Assembly (NCBI GenBank): GCA_002293365.1
Contig: DBDD01000283.1
Location: forward strand, 162-7,250
DNA: 7,089 bases
Source of the DNA: Christensenella sp. UBA941
GTDB taxonomy: Bacteria; Bacillota; Clostridia; Christensenellales; UBA941
Reading direction: 5' to 3'
This document shows positions 1 through 5,233 of the stretch, in pieces. The translations under genes were made by a program, and so were the position numbers. Under the pieces are notes generated by a model. It searched no databases. It was not told the origin of the DNA and saw only the letters and a list, made by a program, of their open reading frames with translations. Each line of letters starts with the position of its first letter. The stretch's first letter is position 1.

Positions 1-584
1 TGCGCCGTCTGCTTGGCCTCGATCGCGATATTGTATTCCTCGGAAAAGTCGAGGCTGGTGATGTTCAGCGCTTCGATCTTCAGGCCGTAATGCGTGAGCT
101 TCGTTTCGAGCTCGGACTTTATCACGGCGGAAACGTCCTGCCGCTTTGTGATGAGCTCCTCGGCGCTGTACTGCGCCGTCGCAGCCTTGACGGACTCCTG
201 TATTGCCGGCATGACTATGACAGTTTCGTAGCCCAGGCCGACGGTTTGGTACAGCCAGGCCGCGCTCACCGGGATAACGGAGTAGTTGACGGCGACGGAG
301 GCCTGGATCGTCTGCAAATCGCGCGAGGCGGCGGAGCTGGGGACTTCGGCTATTGCCGTACGCACGGAGAGCTGCACGACGTTCGTCACAAACGGCGTTA
401 TGATGTGGAAGCCCTCGCTAAGAACGCCATCCTGAACCGCGCCCAGGCGCAAAAGTACGCCGACGTGGCCCGGCTGCACGATCGTGAAGGAGCTGATGAG
501 CAGAATTATAGCAACGAGCGCTATTAGGCCCGCGACGACGAGATTGCGGATTCTTTTACGGGAACGGGGTGGTGATTGTTCCAT
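1..584 (-). CDS. Prohibitin-like SPFH/Band 7 membrane protein, C-terminus cut off by window edge
   Basis: The first 194 residues are visible; the reading frame runs off the left edge. A basic N-terminus (RSRKRIR, about 8-14) precedes one membrane helix (about 15-34, LVVAGLIALVAIILLI). The SPFH domain follows directly: VQPGHVGVLLRLG (36-48), GFHIITPFV (58-66) and the typical SRDLQTIQASVAVNYSV (87-103). The visible part ends in FSEEYNIAIEAKQTA (180-194), which closely matches the end of the prohibitin core just before its coiled coil. Family knowledge: such proteins form ring-like oligomers on membranes and are linked to membrane organisation and protease control; the exact bacterial role is often unknown. 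The ATG at 582-584 is preceded by AAAGG about 11 bases upstream, a somewhat long spacing, and no better start is seen. The gene lies downstream of the pirin gene on the same strand, separated by 290 bp of palindromes. The family is certain; the function is not. Confidence 0.9.
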   Translation of the reverse strand, partial: MEQSPPRSRKRIRNLVVAGLIALVAIILLISSFTIVQPGHVGVLLRLGAVQDGVLSEGFHIITPFVTNVVQLSVRTAIAEVPSSAASRDLQTIQASVAVNYSVIPVSAAWLYQTVGLGYETVIVMPAIQESVKAATAQYSAEELITKRQDVSAVIKSELETKLTHYGLKIEALNITSLDFSEEYNIAIEAKQTA

Positions 585-731
585 GTTTTATACTGCCTTT
601 CTTTGTAAAACATTATTTTTCTTAATCACAAAAACGGCCTTTTTGGCCTTCGAAAATCCCTGTTTACTATAATAACATGAAAACGCGTGGGATTGTAGGG
701 TAATCCGGTACAAAGCTTGCGGGAATCTACA

Positions 732-764
732 ATGGCACGAAGCGGCGCAGCCGCTTCGTGCCAT
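732..764. repeat. Perfect 15-bp inverted repeat with 3-base loop
   Basis: Bases 732-746 are the exact reverse complement of 750-764, with the loop GCA at 747-749; the stem is GC-rich. No run of T follows within a few bases on either strand (ACAAAACAAC on plus), so it is not a textbook intrinsic terminator. It resembles the folded core of an intergenic palindromic repeat. It lies within the proposed 694-854 element, between two genes transcribed on the minus strand, where it could stabilise or end transcripts. Confidence 0.8.
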
Positions 765-775
765 ACAAAACAACA

Positions 776-804
776 CCTCACGCCCGGCTGCGCAGGGCGC
801 GAGG
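776..804. repeat. Second intergenic hairpin, one mismatch
   Basis: CCTC-A-CGCCC (776-785) pairs with GGGCG-C-GAGG (795-804): nine base pairs with one A/C mismatch around a nine-base loop. It sits 11 bases from the perfect hairpin at 732-764, and the two may be parts of one repeat unit. No adjacent T tract is seen on the plus strand. Confidence 0.55.
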
Positions 805-829
805 TAAAATATGGACGTCCTAAAAATCA

Positions 830-854
830 CGGGCGAACACAGTTCGCCCCTACA
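830..854 (+). repeat. 25-bp palindromic repeat, copy 1 (possible terminator of the pirin gene)
   Basis: GGGCGAAC (831-838), loop ACA, GTTCGCCC (842-849), followed by CTACA. The same 25 bases occur at 5195-5219 and, inverted, at 5142-5166. The repeat starts 21 bases past the pirin stop codon. Read on the minus strand, the 8-bp stem is followed after four bases by TTTTT, so this copy could also serve as an intrinsic terminator for the pirin transcript. The repeat identity is seen directly; the terminator role is inferred. Confidence 0.85.
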
Positions 855-874
855 GGATACGAAAGAGACTGCAT

Positions 875-1717
875 CTATTTCACAAAAGTATTATCGTCCA
901 ATTCCCTAAACGCCTGATTCAGCTCCTCCCGTGTATTCATAACGATCGGGCCGCCCCAGGCTATGGGCTCGTTCAGCGGCTTCGCCGTTAACAGCAGGAA
1001 GCCCAGGCCGTCCTCCCCGGCCTTTATATTCACGCTGTGCCCGTGGCTAAGCAGAAGCGCGCGTTTCAAAAGATAATGCGTTTCATACGGCTTTTGAAAA
1101 TAGCCGCCGCCGGAGTAGATATAGACAAACAGCGTGTCTTCAGGAACGGATTCGTACGCCCATTCCGTATTCGGGTCCAGTGTGACGTCCAAGTACGTCG
1201 CGTCCACAAACTTGCCGCTAAACGCGCCGTTCGTCCCTTTGTAGCTGCCGGAGACGACCTTGATCAACGCTCCGTTTTCGTTTATATTGGGCACGTCGGA
1301 CGCGCTGATGCCGTTGTATGCAGGCGGAACCATCTTATTGGCCGCGGGAAGGTTTATCCATAATTGCGCGCCCAGCATGCGCGAAGAAGCCTTGGGCATT
1401 TCCTGATGGATAACGCCGCTGCCCGCCGTCATCCACTGGCAGCCGCCGTCCGTGATGCTGCCAGCGTTGCCCATACTGTCGCCGTGCTCAATCTCGCCGC
1501 TTATTAAATATGTCACCGTTTCAATGCCGCGGTGCGGATGCCAGGGAAATCCCTTTATATAGTTGTCGGGGTTCATGGAATCGAACGCGTCCAGCATTAG
1601 GAACGGATCGAAAGCCTTCGCCGTTTGATTGCCCAATACGCGCACGAGCTGAACGCCCGCGCCGTCCTGAGTGGCGCTGCCTGTTACTTCCATTATGACT
1701 TGCCTTTGGTTGTCCAT
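875..1717 (-). CDS. Pirin family protein (bicupin)
   Basis: This 280-residue protein is of normal length for a full pirin. The N-terminal cupin carries DPFLMLD (37-43), the hallmark FPWHPHRGIETVTY (57-70), GEIEHGDSMGNAG (74-86) and GSGVIHQEMP (99-108). H60, H62, H104 and E106 match the three histidines and one glutamate that bind iron in characterised pirins. The C-terminal half ends in EPIAWGGPIVMNTREELNQAFREL, typical of the pirin C-terminal domain. Family knowledge: pirins are cytoplasmic metal-binding proteins, some with quercetin 2,3-dioxygenase activity and others with regulatory or stress-linked roles; the substrate here cannot be inferred. The ATG at 1715-1717 has AGGAGG (1726-1731) eight bases upstream and a strong promoter 30 bp further. 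The stop codon TAG is at 875-877. It appears to be transcribed alone, as hairpins separate it from the prohibitin-like gene downstream. Confidence 0.95.
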   Translation of the reverse strand: MDNQRQVIMEVTGSATQDGAGVQLVRVLGNQTAKAFDPFLMLDAFDSMNPDNYIKGFPWHPHRGIETVTYLISGEIEHGDSMGNAGSITDGGCQWMTAGSGVIHQEMPKASSRMLGAQLWINLPAANKMVPPAYNGISASDVPNINENGALIKVVSGSYKGTNGAFSGKFVDATYLDVTLDPNTEWAYESVPEDTLFVYIYSGGGYFQKPYETHYLLKRALLLSHGHSVNIKAGEDGLGFLLLTAKPLNEPIAWGGPIVMNTREELNQAFRELDDNTFVK

Positions 1718-1746
1718 TTTTGCTTCCTCCTACTTGTATATTTAAC

Positions 1747-1774
1747 ATTATAACCCAATTATGCAAATTATCAA
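1747..1774 (-). promoter_or_regulatory. Sigma-A-type promoter of the pirin gene
   Basis: On the minus strand, TTGATA (1769-1774) and a perfect TATAAT (1747-1752) are 16 bp apart in an AT-rich stretch. Transcription should start near 1740, giving a leader of about 23 bases with the AGGAGG site inside it. No operator-like dyad is obvious. Confidence 0.8.
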
Positions 1775-1810
1775 CAGCTGCGTTTTTCGTCTTCATGACG
1801 GCCGAAAGCC

Positions 1811-1839
1811 TTGATTTTCCGCCGTTGCTGCACTATCAT
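1811..1839 (+). promoter_or_regulatory. Promoter of the tandem small-protein genes
   Basis: TTGATT (1811-1816) and TATCAT (1834-1839) are separated by 17 bp on the plus strand. The expected start point is near 1846, leaving a leader of about 50 bases. That leader contains a 5-bp hairpin, ACCGG (1847-1851) with CCGGT (1857-1861). The promoter diverges from that of the pirin gene, with about 37 bp between the two -35 elements. Confidence 0.6.
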
Positions 1840-1878
1840 TAAGATAACCGGAAACGCCGGTAAATATGGCGGAAACTG

Positions 1879-2127
1879 CCGGAAAGGAGAGCGCCATGAG
1901 TGCGTACGCTATGACAGACTTTCAGATGGCGATGATCGCCGAAATGTTCCTCGACATTATTAAGAGCAGCAAGGATCTTCAAGAAGCGGAGGAAAGGATT
2001 CAGGCGATACTAAAAAACGCGAAAAAACCGAAAGCGGCGGATGAATGACGGCGTCCGGAGCTGCGGAAAACGGGCTCCTCTGCGAGTGGGCGGATACCCG
2101 GAAAGGAGAGCGCCATGAGTGCGTACG
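1879..2127 (+). repeat. Direct repeat covering RBS and start of the two small genes (1879-1908 and 2098-2127)
   Basis: Thirty bases are identical at 1879-1908 and 2098-2127, an offset of 219 bp. They comprise the ribosome binding site AAGGAG, the six-base spacer and the first codons for M-S-A-Y plus one base. Similarity continues with two mismatches up to about 1918/2137 and then fades at the nucleotide level, while the protein level stays alignable. The translation initiation region is therefore the best-conserved part of the duplication. Confidence 0.9.
1896..2048 (+). CDS. Small helical protein, 50 aa, unknown function (first of tandem pair)
   Basis: I do not recognise a family. The start at 1896 is chosen because AAGGAG (1884-1889) lies six bases before it and because the same context precedes the sister gene; an in-frame ATG at 1866 has no such site. 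The protein begins MSAYAMTDFQM, continues with an amphipathic, probably helical segment (about 8-24, FQMAMIAEMFLDIIKSS) and a second charged helix (about 27-43, LQEAEERIQAILKNAKK), and ends in a lysine-rich tail. There is no signal peptide, no clear membrane span and no cysteine. It aligns without gaps to the product of the next gene (17 identities in 49 positions), so the two genes are a tandem duplication. Both probably come from the promoter at 1811-1839. A small DNA-, RNA- or protein-binding role is conceivable, but nothing in the sequence decides it. Confidence 0.75.
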   Translation: MSAYAMTDFQMAMIAEMFLDIIKSSKDLQEAEERIQAILKNAKKPKAADE

Positions 2128-2264
2128 TTATGACGGATAAACAAATGGAAATACTATTAAAGCTTGTCGCCGACAAATTCGCCGCATGCAAGGACATGGA
2201 CGAGGTTCGGCAGGCTATTGAAGAAGTTAAAGAAATGGCCAAAAAGGAGCAGAACAAGGAATAA
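2115..2264 (+). CDS. Small helical protein, 49 aa, unknown function (second of tandem pair)
   Basis: Reading from ATG 2115 to TAA 2262-2264 gives MSAYVMTDKQM, then EILLKLVADKFAACKDMD and EVRQAIEEVKEMAKKEQNKE. The ribosome binding site AAGGAG (2103-2108) is six bases upstream, identical in sequence and spacing to that of the first gene. The invariant M-S-A-Y-x-M-T-D-x-Q-M start, the K-D pair near residue 26 and the charged C-terminal helix are shared with the sister protein. One cysteine (25) is not shared. No signal peptide or membrane segment is seen. The 66-bp gap after the first gene holds only a weak 5-bp inverted repeat (GGAGC 2057-2061, GCTCC 2074-2078). The gene converges on hicB, ending 28 bp from its stop. 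Function unknown; that it is a real gene rests on the paired paralogy and the good initiation site. Confidence 0.75.
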   Translation: MSAYVMTDKQMEILLKLVADKFAACKDMDEVRQAIEEVKEMAKKEQNKE

Positions 2265-2266
2265 GC

Positions 2267-2280
2267 TACTCCACGCTCTT
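2267..2280 (-). repeat. 14-bp copy of the permease 3' end (partner at 2792-2805)
   Basis: Bases 2267-2280 are identical to 2792-2805, the end of the FtsX-type permease gene. Read on the minus strand, this stretch gives K-S-V-E and, with the preceding codon, L-K-S-V-E followed by TAG, the same last five residues as the permease. The two copies bracket the hicB region (about 511 bp). The copy may be the tail of a lost paralogous permease gene or a duplication made when the hicB segment arrived. Confidence 0.6.
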
Positions 2281-2292
2281 GAGCATTTATAA

Positions 2293-2682
2293 CTATTCAC
2301 TGACTTGCAGTACTTCCTTTAATCGAATTTGCAGCTCCTGGGAAAGGTTCAGCCCTGCGTCGTTCGCAAGGCTCTTTAGATAGCGCGGCAGCGTGATGTT
2401 GGTTCTTTCATACGTCATATCGCTTTGGCGGCGATACTTGTCAAAATCGATATCGATCCAGGATATGAGCTCGGTGGCTTCGTGCGGCGGCTCGGCCTTC
2501 GAAGGCTCGGGAATGGGACGCTTTGCGTCCTGCTGGCATATTCCCCACGCGCCGATAGCGTCGCGCGCCATGCGCAGCGCCTCGGCTAAATCGTCGCCCT
2601 GCGTGTTGATTTCGAGGTCGGGGACGTATACGGCGTAGCCGCCTGTGTCGGGCGTTAGGATGATGGGATAGGCTTTTATCAT
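2293..2682 (-). CDS. hicB: HicB-family antitoxin (HicB_lk type), without a visible HicA partner
   Basis: The 129-residue product has the two-part HicB build. The N-terminal partial RNase H-like fold is YPIILTPDTGGYAVYVPDLEINTQGDDLAEALRMARDAIGAW (5-46), a near-textbook HicB core. After a linker comes a C-terminal DNA-binding segment TNITLPRYLKSLANDAGLNLSQELQIRLKEVL (94-125), which looks like a ribbon-helix-helix. Family knowledge: HicB neutralises the mRNA-cleaving toxin HicA and represses its own operon. I start at 2682 because AGGAGG lies ten bases upstream; an in-frame ATG at 2703 overlaps that site and has none of its own. A full hicA is absent on both sides: only an eight-codon reading frame precedes it. 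It may therefore be an orphan antitoxin or have become a pure regulator. The stop codon TAG is at 2293-2295. Confidence 0.85.
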   Translation of the reverse strand: MIKAYPIILTPDTGGYAVYVPDLEINTQGDDLAEALRMARDAIGAWGICQQDAKRPIPEPSKAEPPHEATELISWIDIDFDKYRRQSDMTYERTNITLPRYLKSLANDAGLNLSQELQIRLKEVLQVSE

Positions 2683-2707
2683 GGCTTTGCGTCCTCCTTC
2701 CATAATC

Positions 2708-2734
2708 TTACTGAATGAAATCCGCGCGTTTCAT
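2708..2734 (-). pseudogene. Candidate hicA remnant: eight-codon reading frame MKRADFIQ
   Basis: ATG 2734-2732 to TAA 2710-2708 encodes MKRADFIQ. A strong purine-rich site, GAGGGGG (complement of 2742-2748), lies seven bases upstream, and the frame is the first one after the promoter. Many HicA toxins in this family begin with M-K-R-x-(D/E)-(F/L)-I, so this matches the expected start of hicA at its normal place directly before hicB. All later HicA sequence, including the catalytic histidine region, is missing: the stop codon is followed within 25 bp by the hicB start. The likely reading is an internal deletion that kept the initiation site and removed the toxin. A short regulatory leader peptide is the alternative. 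Eight residues cannot prove homology. Confidence 0.4.
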
Positions 2735-2754
2735 ATAATCGCCCCCTCAATCCA

Positions 2755-2782
2755 ATTATACGCATTTAATGCGCATTGTCAA
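2755..2782 (-). promoter_or_regulatory. Consensus promoter of the hicB unit
   Basis: On the minus strand, TTGACA (2777-2782) and TATAAT (2755-2760) both match consensus perfectly and are 16 bp apart. The -35 box begins eight bases past the permease stop codon, and no terminator separates them, so the unit can also receive read-through from the transporter operon. Expected start of transcription is near 2748. Confidence 0.85.
2761..2773. promoter_or_regulatory. Palindromic operator candidate inside the promoter spacer
   Basis: CGCATTTAATGCG is a perfect 6+1+6 palindrome lying wholly between the -35 and -10 boxes of the hicB promoter. Its position would block RNA polymerase if bound. HicB proteins with a C-terminal DNA-binding domain are known to repress their own promoters, so HicB is the natural candidate ligand. 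The palindrome is seen; the binding protein is inferred. Confidence 0.55.
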
Positions 2783-2790
2783 CGTGCGAT

Positions 2791-5100
2791 TTACTCCACG
2801 CTCTTCAACGCCCCAAGCATATCGATCTTCCTCATCATAGCCCCGAGCAATATATTCACCAGCAGCGCAAACCCCAGCGTAATAGCCGCCGACGCGGCGT
2901 AGGAAAGCGGCTGTACCCATAGGTTGAAATGGAACGTCGCGAGCGATACCAATATGACGTTTGCGAGCTCGACGCCCAGCGGCAGGCCGAAAAGGATACC
3001 CAGCGCGGCGAATACGATATTCTCGCTCAAAAGGAGCTTTCGCGTCTCCCTGTCGTAAAAGCCTAGTACCATCAGCGTCGCGAGGCTGCGAATCTGCTCG
3101 TAAAAGCTCATTATGCCGAGGTTATACAATACGACCAGCGCCAAAACCCCGCCGAACAGGATCAAAACGAATACGATTAGGCTAAGCGAGGCGATCTCCT
3201 CCTCGACGGCGTCCGTCGTTTCTTTCTTCAGCTTATGCGCATGCACGAAGTCGAGGTCTTCGAGTTTCTTGGTCAGATCCGGCACGCTGCTCGTCGTTAC
3301 GTACGCGGACGTGGGCATATAGCTCCGCCCGAGTGTGCGCCAATAGCTTTGGCTCATGATTACCCCGCTAACCGGGGCGCGAACGTCCGCAATGCGCACG
3401 CGATAATAGTCGATTTTATCCGGAAATTTCAACAGCGCCGTATCGCCTTTGGCAAGGCCCAGCTCGTCGGCGAGCTCTTTTTCCAATATTACACCGTCCT
3501 TCGGCATGACGAGCGGCCATTCGCTCGTCCTTTCAAGCAGCTTCAGCCGCAGCACGTCCTCCTCGACCGTTACGGCTGCCGTTTCCATCCTATCCGTTGT
3601 GTATACCTTCGCGCTGGTAGTCATGTCGAACTGCACGCCGGTAACGCCCGGCAGCTTCGCGAGGTGCTCGTACTGCGCCCTTCCGAGCGTCGGCTCGAAG
3701 CCGATCATGATATCATATCGGAACAGATTTGAGCCGAGCAGACTGACCTCGTAGTTTATGGAGTCGTTCAAGGCGAACGCGCACAGGCTCAGCGTCATGC
3801 AGCCCGTTATGCCCACGATACAGATCATCATGCGCGTTTTGTTGCGCATCATATTGCGCACGATGTATTTCTGCGAAAAGGTCATAATCCGCCAGATGAG
3901 CGCGAAGCGCTCCAAAAACACCTTTTTTTCCTTCCGCGGCGGCTTTGGGCGCATGCATTCGGACGGCTTTTCATTCAACGCCCTTGCTGTGACTATCAGC
4001 GCCGTTCCGATACAAAACAGGCACGTCAACCCGAAAGAAAGAATGAGCGCCATCGTGTCGGGCAAAAGCTCGTACGGCGGCATATCCATCGAGTGCATGA
4101 ACGCGTCGAGGATCAGCTTCGTAAGGATATCCGTCGCGGGGAGCATGCCGAGAACGAAGCCCAGCAGCACGACGATAACCGAAGAGCTTAAGTAATAGCG
4201 CAGAATGACGCGGTCAGAATAGCCTAGCGCCTTGAACGTGCCTATGGACATCCGCGCGTTCTCCACAAGGCGGCTCATGGTGCTGAACATTATCAGCGCC
4301 GCGATTAGGAAGAAGATGAGCGGGAAGAGCCGTATTATCATCTCGATGGAGTCGATCTGTTCGAGAAGGCTGTATACCTCCGAATTGTCCTCTAGCGCGA
4401 GGATATTAAGCGCCTTGTTGCCCAAAGCGGCGTTCACAGCGCGCTTGAACGCGGCGTCGTCTATGCCCGGCGCGGTCTTTACGCAGATCTGGTTATAAAG
4501 GTGTTTCCCCAGAACGTCCGAAAGCGCGTTTTCGTCCATATAGGCGAAACCGTACGCGCCGAGGTCTGGAGTCAGGTTTGCGGCGTTATAGTGGTTCAGC
4601 CCTTCCGGGGACTTGATTAATGCGCATATGGTTTTTTTCAGTATTGCGCCCGAGAGCAGCTTCATCTCGTACGTATCGCCTATTTTAAGGCCGTTCTTTT
4701 CGGCGAAAACGTCGCTTAGCATCATCTCGCGGGGGTCGTCCGGATAGCGGCCTTCCATGATTAGCGGCGTGTTGATTGCATAGTCCGTAACGGCGAACAG
4801 TTCGAGCGTTATATCCTCGTCGTAGCGGCTCTCGACGTCCATAGCGACGCGGGGCTGCATTTTTTCGATAGCCACGATCGTTTGCAACTCCCGGATATCG
4901 CGCGAATCGAAGCCCGTGCCCGTTATCCAGTAGCTCGCTACGTTTTGTTCCGCGAAATAGCCGTCCAGTATTCTATGTCCGTTGTCGCTGATGCCCGAAA
5001 GCCCGACGTTCATACAAACGGCCAGCGCCGTGATGATGATCACGGATACGAGCCGAGACGTCGTATGAAAGAGCTCCCGGAAGAAATTGCGCCAGATCAT
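2791..5100 (-). CDS. ABC transporter permease with two FtsX domains, 8 predicted membrane helices
   Basis: The 769-residue protein is a duplicated FtsX/MacB-type permease. Predicted membrane helices lie near 14-34, 255-275, 305-325, 348-372, 423-444, 638-660, 690-712 and 733-755, giving two halves of four. Each half has a large outer domain after its first helix (about 35-254 and 445-637). The cytoplasmic FtsX motif appears twice: GTFKALGYSDRVILRYYL (287-304) and LATLMVLGFYDRETRKLLL (673-691). The stretch 380-405 is basic, as expected for the cytoplasmic linker. Family knowledge: such permeases work with a MacB/LolD-type ATPase in mechanotransmission, exporting peptides or lipids or controlling envelope enzymes, rather than classic import. 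The substrate is not deducible and no two-component system is next to it. The ATG at 5098-5100 has only a weak GGTGA before it. It is encoded 133 bp downstream of its ATPase, with an inverted-repeat element between. It ends in LKSVE, a stretch repeated at 2267-2280. Confidence 0.92.
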   Translation of the reverse strand: MIWRNFFRELFHTTSRLVSVIIITALAVCMNVGLSGISDNGHRILDGYFAEQNVASYWITGTGFDSRDIRELQTIVAIEKMQPRVAMDVESRYDEDITLELFAVTDYAINTPLIMEGRYPDDPREMMLSDVFAEKNGLKIGDTYEMKLLSGAILKKTICALIKSPEGLNHYNAANLTPDLGAYGFAYMDENALSDVLGKHLYNQICVKTAPGIDDAAFKRAVNAALGNKALNILALEDNSEVYSLLEQIDSIEMIIRLFPLIFFLIAALIMFSTMSRLVENARMSIGTFKALGYSDRVILRYYLSSSVIVVLLGFVLGMLPATDILTKLILDAFMHSMDMPPYELLPDTMALILSFGLTCLFCIGTALIVTARALNEKPSECMRPKPPRKEKKVFLERFALIWRIMTFSQKYIVRNMMRNKTRMMICIVGITGCMTLSLCAFALNDSINYEVSLLGSNLFRYDIMIGFEPTLGRAQYEHLAKLPGVTGVQFDMTTSAKVYTTDRMETAAVTVEEDVLRLKLLERTSEWPLVMPKDGVILEKELADELGLAKGDTALLKFPDKIDYYRVRIADVRAPVSGVIMSQSYWRTLGRSYMPTSAYVTTSSVPDLTKKLEDLDFVHAHKLKKETTDAVEEEIASLSLIVFVLILFGGVLALVVLYNLGIMSFYEQIRSLATLMVLGFYDRETRKLLLSENIVFAALGILFGLPLGVELANVILVSLATFHFNLWVQPLSYAASAAITLGFALLVNILLGAMMRKIDMLGALKSVE

Positions 5101-5141
5101 TTGTTCACCATTGCGCGCGAACGCCGGTTAACGAGAAAACC

Positions 5142-5219
5142 TGTAGGGGCGAACTGTGTTCGCCCGCAGTTTAAACAAGTCTCGTGATATTTCGCGGGCG
5201 AACACAGTTCGCCCCTACA
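5142..5219. repeat. 78-bp element: two inverted copies of the palindromic repeat
   Basis: Bases 5142-5167 are the exact reverse complement of 5194-5219 (26 bp), around a 26-bp centre holding the palindrome GTTTAAAC (5169-5176). Each arm is itself the palindrome GGGCGAAC-3-GTTCGCCC flanked outside by TGTAG or CTACA, so RNA could fold either as two small hairpins or as one long 26-bp hairpin. The ends TGTAGGGG/CCCCTACA suggest a MITE-like unit, but no direct repeat flanks it. It sits between the ATPase stop and the permease start and may lower or tune permease expression relative to the ATPase. No gene is present in this gap. Confidence 0.9.
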
Positions 5220-5233
5220 TCTTATTCGCATAG

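Larger units (their letters stand above)
694..854. mobile_element. Possible MITE-like composite element of 161 bp
   Basis: The left end starts TGTAGGG (694-700) and the right end finishes CCCTACA (848-854), which are 7-bp terminal inverted repeats. The tetramer GGAT lies directly outside both ends (690-693 and 855-858), as a target duplication would. Inside are two hairpins (732-764 and 776-804) and, at the right end, one full copy of the 25-bp palindromic repeat also found at 5142-5219. No transposase is present. This is inferred from short repeats only; chance agreement of the ends or of the tetramer is possible. The element fills most of the gap between the pirin and prohibitin genes (585-874), in which I see no gene. 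Confidence 0.3.

Noticed and set aside
90..527. 145-codon plus-strand frame opposite the prohibitin-like gene
   Set aside because: The minus strand carries unmistakable SPFH-domain sequence over the whole stretch.
636..648. GGCC-TTTTT-GGCC hairpin followed by GTTTTT on the minus strand, as a terminator or attenuator in the prohibitin leader
   Set aside because: The stem has only four base pairs and cannot be trusted.
661..700. Promoter of the prohibitin-like gene around TATTATAG on the minus strand
   Set aside because: The -10-like sequence has no acceptable -35 box at 15-19 bp.
588..830. 80-codon minus-strand frame in the pirin/prohibitin gap
   Set aside because: It runs straight through the palindromic repeats, has no ribosome binding site before its ATG, and its protein has no recognisable pattern.
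717..917. 66-codon plus-strand frame in the same gap
   Set aside because: Its sequence is made of translated hairpin arms and then the antisense of the pirin end.
1866..1895. Upstream ATG extending the first small gene by ten codons
   Set aside because: The extension contains the ribosome binding site shared with the sister gene, so initiation at 1896 fits better.
2275..2284. GCTCTTGAGC as a shared terminator of the convergent small genes and hicB
   Set aside because: Four-base arms with a two-base loop cannot form a stable hairpin, and no T tract follows.
3235..3732. Long plus-strand frame of 165 codons inside the permease gene
   Set aside because: It is antisense to well-supported FtsX-type coding sequence and shows no ribosome binding site or family motif.
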